NCBI RefSeq assembly: GCF_030815585.1
Contig: NZ_JAUSWY010000001.1
Span: forward strand, 434,001-498,000
Length of the DNA stretch: 64,000 nt
Direction of reading: 5' to 3'
Source of the DNA: Arthrobacter pascens
GTDB lineage: Bacteria; Actinomycetota; Actinomycetes; Actinomycetales; Micrococcaceae
In this document: piece after piece, positions 8,014 through 16,899 of the stretch
Layout of the letters: each line of letters opens with the position of its first letter
How positions within the stretch are numbered: the first letter of the stretch is position 1
Notes under the pieces: generated by a model
Told to the model about the DNA's origin: nothing
Databases searched by the model: none
Seen by the model: only the letters and a program-made list of their open reading frames with translations
Translations under genes and position numbers: made by a program

Positions 8014-9558
8014 ATGACCATCCTGGATAATTCCCCCGAGGAGCACGCAGCTCCGAACGCCGCCCGCAGGGCAACACCCGCCAGCAACGCAACACAACGG
8101 GCCGGCGGCAAACCCAAGCCGCCGGCGTCGAACCCGTTCCTGGACCGTTTCTTCCAGATCACCGAACGCGGCTCAACCGTGGCCCGTGAGTTCCGCGGCG
8201 GGCTGGTCACCTTCTTCACCATGGCGTACATCGTGATCCTCAACCCGCTGATCCTTGGCGGCTTCACCGCGGACAATGCGCCCACCGATGTGGCGGGCGG
8301 CTGGTTGTCCGCTGCCCAGGTGGGCGCGGTCACGGGACTGACGGCCGGCGTCATGACCATCCTGTTCGGGCTGGTGGCCAACCTCCCCTTCGGCCTGGCC
8401 GCAGGGTTGGGAATCAACTCGTTCCTGGCTGTCTCCGTGGTCCAGGAAGTCACGTGGGCTGAGGCCATGGGCCTGGTGGTCATCAACGGGCTGCTCATTG
8501 TGCTCTTTGGCGTCACCGGTGCACGCACCGCCATCTTCCGGGCCGTCCCCAAGGAGCTCAAGGCAGCCATCACGGTAGGGATCGGCCTGTTCATCGCCTT
8601 CATCGGGTTTGTGGACTCCGGGTTCATCCGGCCGACGGCGGGCGGTCCGCCCGTCCAGCTGGGCAACGACGGCTCCATCACCTCCGTCCCCACCCTGGTA
8701 TTTGTGGTGGGACTGCTGGCCATGGGCATCCTCGTGGCGCGGAAGGTCCAGGGCGGGCTCCTGATCGGCATCGTGGCCACCACCGTGCTGGCTGCCGTGG
8801 TGGAAGCCGTGATGAAGATCGGCCCGGCCAGCGCCACCAACCCCGGCGGCTGGCACCTGAACACACCCGTCCTGTCCGGTCAGCTGGTCTCCGCCCCGGA
8901 CTTTGGACTGGTAGGCCAGTTCGACATGTTCGGCGCCTTCGGCCGTATCGGTGGGCTGGCGGCCACCATGCTGGTTTTCACCCTGGTCTTCACCAACTTC
9001 TTCGACGCCATGGGCACCATGACCGGACTGGCCAAGAGTGCCGGGTTGGCTCACAAGGATGGCACCTTCCCCCGGCTGAAGTCGGCCTTCATCGTGGAAG
9101 GCGTCGGGGCAGTGGCCGGCGGCGCCGCCTCGGGATCGTCCAACACGGTCTACATCGATTCCGCTGCCGGGATCGGGGAAGGCGCACGCACAGGCCTGGC
9201 CTCGGTTGTCACGGGTGTCCTGTTCCTGGGATCCATGTTCCTGACGCCGCTTACCAGCGTGGTTCCGCTGGAAGTGGCGGCGGCAGCCCTGGTGGTGGTG
9301 GGCGCGATGATGATGGCGCAGATCCGCGAGATCAAGTTCAGTAGATTCTCCGTAGCCCTGCCCGCTTTCCTCACCATCGTCACCATGCCCCTGAGCTACT
9401 CCATCGCCAACGGCATCGGCGTGGGCTTTGTCTCCTGGGCCATCATCGGCGCGGCGTCCGGCAAAGCGAAAAAGATCCACCCGCTGATGTGGGTGGTGAG
9501 CGCCGGGTTCCTGGTCTACTTCGCCCGCGGGCCCATCAACGTGCTGCTCGGCGCCTAG
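8014..9558 (+). CDS. AzgA-type purine permease (NCS2 superfamily)
   Basis: A 514-residue inner-membrane nucleobase:cation symporter. After a hydrophilic N-terminus of about 60 residues comes the family marker EFRGGLVTFFTMAYIVILNPLIL and about twelve hydrophobic segments. The substrate region is visible in GLAAGLGINSFLAVSVV and in TNFFDAMGTMTGLAKSAGL. AzgA members take up adenine, hypoxanthine and guanine. The ATG at 8014 is the first plausible start after the deaminase stop, 14 bases away, and upstream in-frame codons overlap the deaminase. Co-transcription with the guanine deaminase suggests guanine or hypoxanthine as substrate; the exact base is inferred. Confidence 0.92.
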   Translation: MTILDNSPEEHAAPNAARRATPASNATQRAGGKPKPPASNPFLDRFFQITERGSTVAREFRGGLVTFFTMAYIVILNPLILGGFTADNAPTDVAGGWLSAAQVGAVTGLTAGVMTILFGLVANLPFGLAAGLGINSFLAVSVVQEVTWAEAMGLVVINGLLIVLFGVTGARTAIFRAVPKELKAAITVGIGLFIAFIGFVDSGFIRPTAGGPPVQLGNDGSITSVPTLVFVVGLLAMGILVARKVQGGLLIGIVATTVLAAVVEAVMKIGPASATNPGGWHLNTPVLSGQLVSAPDFGLVGQFDMFGAFGRIGGLAATMLVFTLVFTNFFDAMGTMTGLAKSAGLAHKDGTFPRLKSAFIVEGVGAVAGGAASGSSNTVYIDSAAGIGEGARTGLASVVTGVLFLGSMFLTPLTSVVPLEVAAAALVVVGAMMMAQIREIKFSRFSVALPAFLTIVTMPLSYSIANGIGVGFVSWAIIGAASGKAKKIHPLMWVVSAGFLVYFARGPINVLLGA

Positions 9559-9662
9559 CTTTCAGCCCATTCCACACCACCGGCCGGGCCGATGCTTGGT
9601 CCGGCCGCCGATTAGAACGACAATATGGAAACCACCAGAGCGCCGGAAGAAGGAGTGCCGCC

Positions 9663-10965
9663 ATGCTGGACCTGATGCCTTCCCTGGGCGGCTGGGAGCC
9701 TGCCCTGGCCGGCCGACGCTTCGCCGTGGCCACCATCGTGGCGGCGAGTGGCTCGGTGCCACGGCCCGTGGGAACCTCCATGCTGGTCGCCGAGTCCGGT
9801 GCCGTCCTGGGCAGCCTGTCCGGCGGCTGTGTGGAGGGGGCCGTGGTGGGGCTGGCTTTGGAGTCAATGGACGACGGCGGCACCCGCTGTGAAACGTTCG
9901 GATACAGTGCCGCCGATGCCTTCGCCGCCGGGCTCACCTGCGGGGGAGAGCTGGACATCCACATCGAACCGTTCGGCCCGGCGGAGACCGGCGGAGACCA
10001 GTCCCTGCTGGGGCTCAGGCTGCTCGCCTCCTCGGCGGCGGCAGGCCCGGTAGCCGTGATCAGACGGGTGGACGCACATGGCCGCGGCCTGACGGTAGTC
10101 ACGGATCCGGCTACATTCTCGGTGGCCGGATCCGCTGAGATTTCGCGGCTCCTCGGGCGGGATCTGTCCGCAAGCGGGACGCCGGTGCTGCTGGCAGCAG
10201 CCGCACAACTGGAGCCGCTGGTGCGGGGTGGCCGGACCGGGCTGGTGCGTCTGGCCCCAGCCGGCGGCTGCCACACTCCTGCGTCCATGGAAGCCTGGGG
10301 ACACCGCCCAGGACGCGCCGACGGGCCCGTCACCCTGTTCGTGGAGAGCCGGTTGGCGCCACCGCGCATGCTGGTGTTCGGCGCGAACGACTTCAGCGGG
10401 GCCCTGCTGCCGGCCGCCAAACTGCTGGGGTATTCCGTGACACTGGTGGACGCCCGTCCGGCCTTCGCCTCCCAGTCCCGTTTCAGCACCGCCGACGAGG
10501 TGGTCACCGACTGGGCCCCACAGGTACCTCGCGGCCGAGGCCGAAGCCGGGCGCCTCGATCAGCGCACCGTCCTCTGCGTCCTCACCCACGATCCCAAGT
10601 TCGATATCCCCCTGCTGGAAACTGCCCTGGCCCTGGATGTTGCCTACGTGGGCGCCATGGGGTCCCGCCACAGCCACCTACAGCGTGTGGATGACCTCCT
10701 GGACGCCGGCGTGCGGCCCGAACGGATCGCGCAGCTGCATTCGCCGATCGGACTGGACATCGGTGCGGTGACACCGGCCGAGGTGGCCATATCCATCACC
10801 GCGGAGGTCATAGCGGCACGAAACGCCCTTGCCTCCCTCGGGCCGCTCCGGGACGCCTCCGGCCCCATCCATCAACAGCCAGTGCATCAACAGCCAGTGC
10901 ACGAACACCCCGCAGCAGAGCCGGCCCCCGCGCATGCCAGCCACCAGGAGATCGCATGGACATGA
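9663..10965 (+). pseudogene. xdhC: XdhC-family Moco-insertion chaperone, one frameshift
   Basis: XdhC proteins bind and sulfurate the molybdenum cofactor and insert it into xanthine dehydrogenase. The first part (from ATG 9663) has VATIVAASGSVPRPVGTSMLV and GSLSGGCVEGAVV, and a Rossmann-like region RMLVFGANDFSGALLPAAKLLGYSVTLVDARP. The frame breaks at a GGGCCCC run (10513-10519), where TGGGCCCC replaces the TGGCCCC needed to read DWPHRYLAAEA. The other frame then gives VAYVGAMGSRHSHLQRVDDLL and ISITAEVIAAR to a stop at 10963-10965, overlapping the next start. One extra G is therefore present. The tail carries a 15-base tandem duplication (10869-10898). Error versus decay cannot be settled here. 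Confidence 0.87.
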
Positions 10966-11891
10966 ACACCATCGAGGCCGTGGTCTCCACCACGGACCCG
11001 GCCGAGTGGCGCGACGGCGATGCCTGGCTGGCCGGCGGCACGGTCCTGTTCTCCTACGGCAGCTACGCCTTTGGGGCCGAGCCGCTGAAGCGCCTGCTGG
11101 ACCTGGGCTCGGCGGGCTGGCCGCCGATTACTGAGACCGACGCCGGGATGGAGCTTGCGGCAACCTGCACGGTAGCGGACCTCTACGCACTCCCTGACCC
11201 GCCGGGAACGTCCCACACGAAGTGGCCCGCCCTGGACCTGGTCCGGCCCTGCTGCGATTCCTTTGTGGCGTCCTACAAGGTGTGGAACATGTCCACCGTG
11301 GGCGGCAACCTGTGCACGTCCTTGCCTGCCGGACCGGTCATCTCGCTCTGCGCCGGGCTCGACGGCGTGGCCACCATCCTGGGCCCGGGCGGCGCCAGCC
11401 GGACAGTCCCGGTGGCCGGATTCGTCACGGGAGACGGAACAAACTGCCTGGCCCCCGGCGAGCTGTTGCGCAGCGTCCACCTCCCGGCGTCGGCCCTTTC
11501 TTCCCGGGTGGCCTTCCGCCGCCTGTCGCTGACCAACCTTGGGCGCTCCGGGGTGCTGCTGATTGGAAGGCTCGACGGCGGCGGCGCCCTGGTTCTGACC
11601 GTCACCGCCGCCACCAAGCGACCGGTGCAGCTCCGCTTCCGTCAGCTGCCGGATGCCCCGGGGTTGGCCGCCGCACTGGACGACGCCATCCCCGGCAGCC
11701 TTTACCACGATGACATCCACGGCCTGCCCGCCTGGCGGCGGGACATGACGTATCGCCTGGCCGAGGAGATCCGGATGGAACTCACGGCACCTGATGGCAC
11801 CGCGGCGGTGGAGGTCTCCGGGGATTTCTGGCCGCCGCAGCCGACGCAGCAGACACCGCCGCAGACCACCCCAGCGCAGGAAGGCGGATAA
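10956..11891 (+). CDS. Xanthine dehydrogenase FAD-binding subunit
   Basis: A 311-residue FAD subunit of the CO-dehydrogenase/xanthine-dehydrogenase flavoprotein family, passing electrons from the Fe-S clusters to NAD+. Motifs: DAWLAGGTVLFSYGSY (FAD loop, replacing the common AGGTD), then YKVWNMSTVGGNLCTSLPAGPVISLCAGLDGVATI, which matches the second FAD-binding signature (T-V-G-G-N). The ATG at 10956 sits behind GGAG and overlaps the 3' end of xdhC. The next subunit begins 2 bases after its stop, so translation is probably coupled. The C-terminus is proline/glutamine-rich. Confidence 0.92.
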   Translation: MDMNTIEAVVSTTDPAEWRDGDAWLAGGTVLFSYGSYAFGAEPLKRLLDLGSAGWPPITETDAGMELAATCTVADLYALPDPPGTSHTKWPALDLVRPCCDSFVASYKVWNMSTVGGNLCTSLPAGPVISLCAGLDGVATILGPGGASRTVPVAGFVTGDGTNCLAPGELLRSVHLPASALSSRVAFRRLSLTNLGRSGVLLIGRLDGGGALVLTVTAATKRPVQLRFRQLPDAPGLAAALDDAIPGSLYHDDIHGLPAWRRDMTYRLAEEIRMELTAPDGTAAVEVSGDFWPPQPTQQTPPQTTPAQEGG

Positions 11892-11893
11892 GG

Positions 11894-14713
11894 GTGGCCA
11901 TCGAGATCAACGGTATTCCGGCACGGGCTGAGCCGCGGCCCGGGCAGTGCCTGCGTACTTTCCTCCGGGAGCAGGGCAACCTGGGAGTCAAGAAGGGCTG
12001 CGACGGTGGTGATTGTGGAGCCTGCACGGTGCACGTGGATGGCACCGCGGTGCACAGCTGCATCTACCCTGCCGTCAGGGCCGAGGGGCACGCCGTGACC
12101 ACCATCGAGGGCCTGGCCGGGACGGCCGGGGGAGCAGGTGAGGCACTCCATCCCATGCAGGACCAGTTCCTGGAGCGCCAGGGGTTCCAGTGCGGCTTTT
12201 GCACTGCCGGCATGCTGATGACCGCGGCCACCTTCAGCGAAGAGCAGAAGCAGGACCTGCCCCGCAGCCTTAAGGGCAACCTGTGCCGCTGCACCGGCTA
12301 CCGGGCCATCGAGGACGCCGTCTGCGGTCACGCGGGGCACCCGGATCCGGCGGGACAGGGTTCCGGGATCGCCGGGGAAGGCCAGCCGGAGCCACGGTCC
12401 GGGCAGCTGGGTGACGATGTCCGCGCCCCGGCCAGCCGGGCGGTGGTCACCGGTGCTGCCCGCTACACACTGGATGTCCCGGCGGACCAGCTGGAGGGAC
12501 TGCTGCACCTGAAACTCCTCCGCTCGCCGCACGCGCACGCCCGGGGTCTCCGGATCAACACAGAGGCAGCGTTGAAGGTTCCCGGGGTGGTGGCGGTGTT
12601 CACACACCAGGACGCCCCGGCCCAGCTGTTTTCGACCGCGCAACATGAGCTCTACACCGATGACCCGGACGACACGCGTGTGCTGGATGACGTGGTGAGG
12701 TTCATCGGGCAGCGGGTCGCCGCCGTCGTGGGTGAGACCGTCCAGGCCGCGGAAGCCGGCGTCCGGGCGCTGGAGGTGGAGTACCAGGAGCTCCCCGCTG
12801 TCTTCACCCCGCAGGATGCAGTCCGCCCGGGAGCCCCGGCACTCCACGGGGAGAAGGACGGGGCGACGGCCCGGATCTCCCGGCCGGAGCAGAACGTGGT
12901 GGCCGAACTGCATTCGGAACTGGGCAGCGTGGAGCAAGGCTTCGCGGCCGCCGACTTCATCCACGAACAGACCTACCGCACCCAGCGGGTCCAGCACGTG
13001 GCGCTGGAGACGCACGCCTCCATCGCCTCGGTGGACAGCGACGGGCGGCTGCAGGTGCGCACGTCCAGCCAGGTCCCGTTCCTGGTCCGCCGCACCCTGT
13101 GCCGGGTCTTCGGGCTGCCCGAGCAGCAGATCCACGTGGTGGCAGGCCGGGTGGGCGGCGGCTTCGGCGGGAAGCAGGAGGTGCTCACGGAGGACATCGT
13201 GGCGCTCGCGGCCCTGAAACTGCGCCGTCCGGTACAGCTCGAGCTCACCCGGACCGAGCAGTTCACCGCCACCACCACCCGCCACCCCTTCACCATTCAG
13301 CTCAAGGCCGGCGCTGACGCGGCGGGCCTGCTGACAGCGCTGCAGCTGGACGTCCTGACCAACACCGGCGCCTACGGCAACCATGCGCCGGGCGTGATGT
13401 TCCACGGCTGCGGCGAGTCGCTGGGCGTCTATAAGTGCGCCAACAAGAAGGTGGACGCCCAGGCGGTGTACACCAACACGGTGCCGTCCGGTGCGTTCCG
13501 CGGCTACGGACTGAGCCAGATGATTTTTGCCATCGAGTCAGCCATGGACGAGCTCGCCATCGGGATCGGGATGGATCCGCTGGAGTTCCGCCGCAAGAAC
13601 ATGGTGCAGGAGGGGGACCACATGCTGTCCACCCATCCGGACCCGGAGGAGGACGTGCTCTACGGCAGCTACGGACTGGACCAGTGCACCCGGCTGGTCC
13701 GGGATGCGCTGGAACGCGGCCGCGAGCGTTATCGGGCAGCCGGCCTGAACCAGCCCGGACCGGACTGGGCCGTCGGCGAGGGCACGGCGTTGTCCATGAT
13801 CGACACAGTGCCGCCGCGGGGCCACTTTGCCCATTCGAAGCTCCGGCTCCTGCCGGACGGTACGTACCAGGCCGACGTCGGGACTGCCGAGTTCGGCAAC
13901 GGAACCACCACCGTGCATGCCCAGCTCGCGGCCACCGCGCTGTTCACGGTTGCCTCCCGCGTAGCCGTGCGGCAGTCGGACACGGACCTGATCGAGCACG
14001 ACACCGGCGCGTTCGGATCCTCGGGGACGGTGGTGGCCGGCAAGGCGACCCTTGCGGCAGCCGAGGAGCTGGCCGTCCGCATCCGGGCATTCGCCGCCGG
14101 GATCCGGCAGATCCAGTCATCCGGCTGCGTCCTCGACGGCGACTCCGTCGTATGCGAGGGAACGCCAGTGCCGCTCACGGAACTGGCGCACGCCGCTGCG
14201 GAAGCCGGCGTCGAACTGGCCGCCGAAGGGCGCTGGGGCGGGACGCCGCGGTCCGTCGCGTTCAACGTGCACGGCTTCCGGGTGGCCGTGAACCGCGGCA
14301 CGGGGGAGCTGCGGATCCTGCAGAGCGTCCAGGCCGCGGACGCCGGTGTGGTGGTCAATCCGCGGCAGTGCCGCGGCCAGATCGAGGGCGGGATCGCGCA
14401 GGCGCTCGGTGCCGCGCTGTACGAGGAGGTGGTGGTGGACGACGCCGGCCGGGTCACCACCGACATCCTGCGGCAGTACCATATCCCCACCTTTGCGGAC
14501 GTGCCGCGGAGTGAGGTGTACTTCGCGGATACCAGCGACAAACTGGGGCCGCTCGGCGCTAAGTCGATGAGCGAAAGTCCGTTCAATCCGGTGGCGCCGG
14601 CCCTGGCGAATGCCATCCGCGATGCCACCGGAGTAAGGTTCGCGGAACTGCCCATCGCCCGGGACAGGATCTACCTTGGCCTGAAGGATGCCGCCGTGCC
14701 AACCTCCCCCTGA
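11894..14713 (+). CDS. Xanthine dehydrogenase, fused [2Fe-2S] and molybdopterin subunits
   Basis: A 939-residue catalytic subunit oxidising hypoxanthine/xanthine to urate. Residues about 1-155 hold two [2Fe-2S] domains: CDGGDCGACTVHVDG with a later Cys, then CGFCTAGM and CRCTGY. From about residue 180 the molybdopterin-binding part follows, with VTGAARYTLDVPADQLEGLLHLKLLRSPHAHA, GRVGGGFGGKQEV, GAFRGYGLSQMIFAIES and the C-terminal LGPLGAKSMSESPFNPVAPALANAI region that bears the catalytic glutamate in the family. The start is GTG at 11894, two bases after the FAD-subunit stop. This two-polypeptide arrangement (FAD separate, Fe-S fused to Moco) differs from three-subunit bacterial enzymes. Purine specificity is inferred from context. 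Confidence 0.92.
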   Translation: MAIEINGIPARAEPRPGQCLRTFLREQGNLGVKKGCDGGDCGACTVHVDGTAVHSCIYPAVRAEGHAVTTIEGLAGTAGGAGEALHPMQDQFLERQGFQCGFCTAGMLMTAATFSEEQKQDLPRSLKGNLCRCTGYRAIEDAVCGHAGHPDPAGQGSGIAGEGQPEPRSGQLGDDVRAPASRAVVTGAARYTLDVPADQLEGLLHLKLLRSPHAHARGLRINTEAALKVPGVVAVFTHQDAPAQLFSTAQHELYTDDPDDTRVLDDVVRFIGQRVAAVVGETVQAAEAGVRALEVEYQELPAVFTPQDAVRPGAPALHGEKDGATARISRPEQNVVAELHSELGSVEQGFAAADFIHEQTYRTQRVQHVALETHASIASVDSDGRLQVRTSSQVPFLVRRTLCRVFGLPEQQIHVVAGRVGGGFGGKQEVLTEDIVALAALKLRRPVQLELTRTEQFTATTTRHPFTIQLKAGADAAGLLTALQLDVLTNTGAYGNHAPGVMFHGCGESLGVYKCANKKVDAQAVYTNTVPSGAFRGYGLSQMIFAIESAMDELAIGIGMDPLEFRRKNMVQEGDHMLSTHPDPEEDVLYGSYGLDQCTRLVRDALERGRERYRAAGLNQPGPDWAVGEGTALSMIDTVPPRGHFAHSKLRLLPDGTYQADVGTAEFGNGTTTVHAQLAATALFTVASRVAVRQSDTDLIEHDTGAFGSSGTVVAGKATLAAAEELAVRIRAFAAGIRQIQSSGCVLDGDSVVCEGTPVPLTELAHAAAEAGVELAAEGRWGGTPRSVAFNVHGFRVAVNRGTGELRILQSVQAADAGVVVNPRQCRGQIEGGIAQALGAALYEEVVVDDAGRVTTDILRQYHIPTFADVPRSEVYFADTSDKLGPLGAKSMSESPFNPVAPALANAIRDATGVRFAELPIARDRIYLGLKDAAVPTSP

Positions 14714-14738
14714 AGCATCAAGGCCATATAGTCGAGGC

Positions 14739-15719
14739 ATGGAACAGCGCAAATTAGGCAAGACCGGACGGAACGTGTCCATCGTGGGGCTGGGCACCTG
14801 GCAGCTTGGCGCCGACTGGGGCAACGTGGATCAGGACCAGGCCCAGGCCATCCTTGCGGCCTCTGTTGAAGCCGGCGTGACGCTCTTTGATACCGCCGAT
14901 GTCTATGGGGACGGCCGCAGCGAGCAGGCCATCGGCAAGTTCCTGGCGGACAATCCGGGACTGGACATCACCGTGGCCACCAAGATGGGCCGCCGGCTGG
15001 AACAGCGGCCGGAGAACTACACGCTGGCCAACTTCCGTCAGTGGGTGGACCGCTCCCGGCACAACCTGGGCACGGACTCGTTGGACCTCGTCCAGCTGCA
15101 CTGCCCGCCTACCGCCGTCTACAGCAACGCCGAGGTTTATGACGCGCTGGACACGCTGGTCTCCGAAGGCGCCATCCGCAGCTACGGCGTCAGCGTGGAG
15201 CGCACGGACGAGGCACTGGAAGCGATCAGCCACGACGGCACCGCGTCAGTTCAGATCATCCTCAACGCGTTCCGGCTCAAGCCGCTGGACGAGGTCCTTC
15301 CCGCGGCAAAGGCAGCAGGCGTGGGCATCATCGCCCGGGTGCCGTTGGCGTCGGGCCTGCTCTCCGGCAAATACACCAAAGAAACCTCCTTCGCCGAGAA
15401 CGACCACCGCAACTTCAACCGCACGGGCGGCTCATTCGACGTTGGGGAGACGTTCTCCGGTGTGGACTACGAGCTGGGGCTGAAGGCGGTGGCCGAGTTT
15501 GAGCAGCTGGTTCCTGAAGGTACCGGCACCGCCCAAGCGGCCATCGCGTGGATCGCAGCGCAGGAGGGCGTCACCTCAGTGATCCCGGGCGCGCGCAACG
15601 TGGAACAGGCCAAGGCCAATGCCGCAGCCGCTGACGTTGTCCTCAATGACGAGTTCGACGCCGGCGTACGGTGGATCTACGACCACTACTTCAGCGAGGC
15701 CATCCACCCGCGCTGGTAG
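14739..15719 (+). CDS. Aldo-keto reductase
   Basis: A 326-residue NADPH-dependent oxidoreductase with a TIM-barrel fold. It begins MEQRKLGKTGRNVSIVGLGTWQLGADWG and has the catalytic set: Asp and Tyr in GVTLFDTADVYGDGRSEQAIGKFL, Lys in VATKMGRR, and His in LDLVQLHCPP. The cofactor region is SVIPGARNVEQAKANAAA. It is most like the YdhF/IolS group acting on small carbonyls. The start ATG 14739 is 25 bases after the xanthine dehydrogenase stop; it may be read through from the operon but has no obvious purine role. Substrate unknown. Confidence 0.92.
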   Translation: MEQRKLGKTGRNVSIVGLGTWQLGADWGNVDQDQAQAILAASVEAGVTLFDTADVYGDGRSEQAIGKFLADNPGLDITVATKMGRRLEQRPENYTLANFRQWVDRSRHNLGTDSLDLVQLHCPPTAVYSNAEVYDALDTLVSEGAIRSYGVSVERTDEALEAISHDGTASVQIILNAFRLKPLDEVLPAAKAAGVGIIARVPLASGLLSGKYTKETSFAENDHRNFNRTGGSFDVGETFSGVDYELGLKAVAEFEQLVPEGTGTAQAAIAWIAAQEGVTSVIPGARNVEQAKANAAAADVVLNDEFDAGVRWIYDHYFSEAIHPRW

Positions 15720-15756
15720 CCTCCCCGCAGCGACGCCTGGCCTGACTGCCGCAGGG

Positions 15757-16371
15757 CTACCGCAGCAGGTGGAGCTGCTCCGGGGTGTCAATATCCTCGC
15801 CGGTGGACAGGTCGCTGCAATCCACCTCGTCCACCAGCTCGGGGTTGGCCTGGAGAAAAAGGCGTGCACCGGCGTCGCCCGCCACAGTCGCTTCCACGGC
15901 CGCCCGGAGTACGACGTCGATGAGCAGCGGATGCCCGCGGCGGAGCTCTCCTGACGGGGCTCCGTTGTTGTAGGCAGCGGCGGTGATCCGGCCCTGCCGG
16001 TGGGAGGCCAGCAGCCGGCCCACCGTGCGTGCCCTCAGGCCCGGCTGGTCCACCAGCGCGATCAGGAGATGATCGGCCGGATCCGCCGCGCTTGCACCCA
16101 GCAGGAGAGAGCTGCCCATTCCCGACTGCCAGCCCTGATTCACCACGGTCCTGAAGCGGTCAAGGGCGGCAATAGCGCTGACATCCGCTGCGCGGGCACC
16201 GAGCACCACCACCACCTCGCGGCAGCCGCCATCGAGCAGTGCGCCCGCGACGGCTTCCACCAGCGGCCGGCCGCGGTACGGCAACAAGGCCTTCGGTCCC
16301 ATGCCCAGGCGCGTGCCAGCGCCGGCGGCGAGCAGGACACCGGTGGTCCTGGTATGGCTCCCATTCCCCAT
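15757..16371 (-). CDS. MocA/MobA-like molybdenum-cofactor nucleotidyltransferase
   Basis: A 204-residue NTP transferase. The N-terminal TGVLLAAGAGTRLGMGPKALLPYRGRPLVEAV is the pyrophosphorylase signature (nucleotide-binding LAAGxGxRxG and catalytic Lys), followed by VVVLGARAADV, VVNQGWQSGMGSSLLLG and HLLIALVDQPGL (metal-binding Asp). The RRGHPLLID segment is typical of MocA, which makes molybdopterin cytosine dinucleotide for xanthine dehydrogenase-family enzymes. Nearness to xdh supports that role. ATG 16369-16371 is favoured over GTG 16375-16377 because the AGGG is better spaced. Confidence 0.85.
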   Translation of the reverse strand: MGNGSHTRTTGVLLAAGAGTRLGMGPKALLPYRGRPLVEAVAGALLDGGCREVVVVLGARAADVSAIAALDRFRTVVNQGWQSGMGSSLLLGASAADPADHLLIALVDQPGLRARTVGRLLASHRQGRITAAAYNNGAPSGELRRGHPLLIDVVLRAAVEATVAGDAGARLFLQANPELVDEVDCSDLSTGEDIDTPEQLHLLR

Positions 16372-16386
16372 AGCCACACCCTAACC

Positions 16387-16442
16387 GAGTTTTTGTCCAG
16401 ATGATCGCCCATCAATAACTCGCCATAAGTGCACAAAAACTC
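16387..16442 (-). terminator. Long hairpin with nested stem after the SCP2-like gene
   Basis: GAGTTTTTGT (16387-16396) pairs perfectly with ACAAAAACTC (16433-16442). The enclosed 36 bases contain a smaller GATG/CATC stem. It lies 16 bases beyond the stop of the upstream minus-strand gene and just before MocA, consistent with a terminator or intergenic palindromic element. Confidence 0.55.
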
Positions 16443-16458
16443 CGAGAGGGCGGGCGGG

Positions 16459-16836
16459 TTAGAGCGGCAGGAGTCCGGAGAGGTCCGCGCGCAGTCCTGA
16501 CGCCTCCACCCGGCCAGCCGCCAGCGCGTCCGCCCAGCTCAACTGGCCGGTCACCATGGCAAGCCAGGTGGCGGCGTCGCACTCTATGACGTTTGGCGGG
16601 GTGCCGCGCGTATGGCGGGGGCCCTCCACACATTGGGTGACACCGAACGGCGGCACGCGCACCTCTACCGAGTTGCCCGGCGCCCGCGCGGTGACCTCCT
16701 CCAGCGTGTACCTCACGGCGGTTGCGGTAACAGCGCGGGGAACAGGAACGTCCGACGGCGGCCGGGCAGCTTCCCGCCAGGCGGACAGTGCAGCCGTGCC
16801 TTCTTCGATGCCAATACGACGGCGCGCTACGGCCAT
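16459..16836 (-). CDS. Small SCP2-like (sterol carrier family) protein
   Basis: A 125-residue basic-to-neutral protein with the actinobacterial sterol-carrier-like pattern: RYTLEEVTARAPGNSVEVRVPPFGVTQCVEGPRHTRG, then PPNVIECDAATWLAMVTGQLSWADALAAGRVEASGLRADLSGLLPL. The last stretch (TWLAMVTGQLSWADALAAGRVEASG) is the characteristic end of SCP2/DinB-associated domains. No catalytic residues are evident. It sits between MocA and asparaginase on the same strand, 63 bases from the latter's stop. Biochemical function unknown. Confidence 0.7.
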   Translation of the reverse strand: MAVARRRIGIEEGTAALSAWREAARPPSDVPVPRAVTATAVRYTLEEVTARAPGNSVEVRVPPFGVTQCVEGPRHTRGTPPNVIECDAATWLAMVTGQLSWADALAAGRVEASGLRADLSGLLPL

Positions 16837-16899
16837 CCGGCCGGCCTCCTTCAGAATAAGTGCGGAACGTCCAACGACAGGGAACGGGTCAGGAAAAGG

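Noticed and set aside
10869..10898. 15-base tandem duplication near the end of xdhC as a possible regulatory repeat
   Set aside because: It is in frame in the Gln/His/Pro-rich tail and is most simply a slippage duplication without further structure.
15757..16836. Possible purine or Moco riboswitch near the molybdoenzyme genes
   Set aside because: Only the 3'-end hairpin at 16387-16442 was found; no conserved riboswitch core could be recognised upstream of a start codon.
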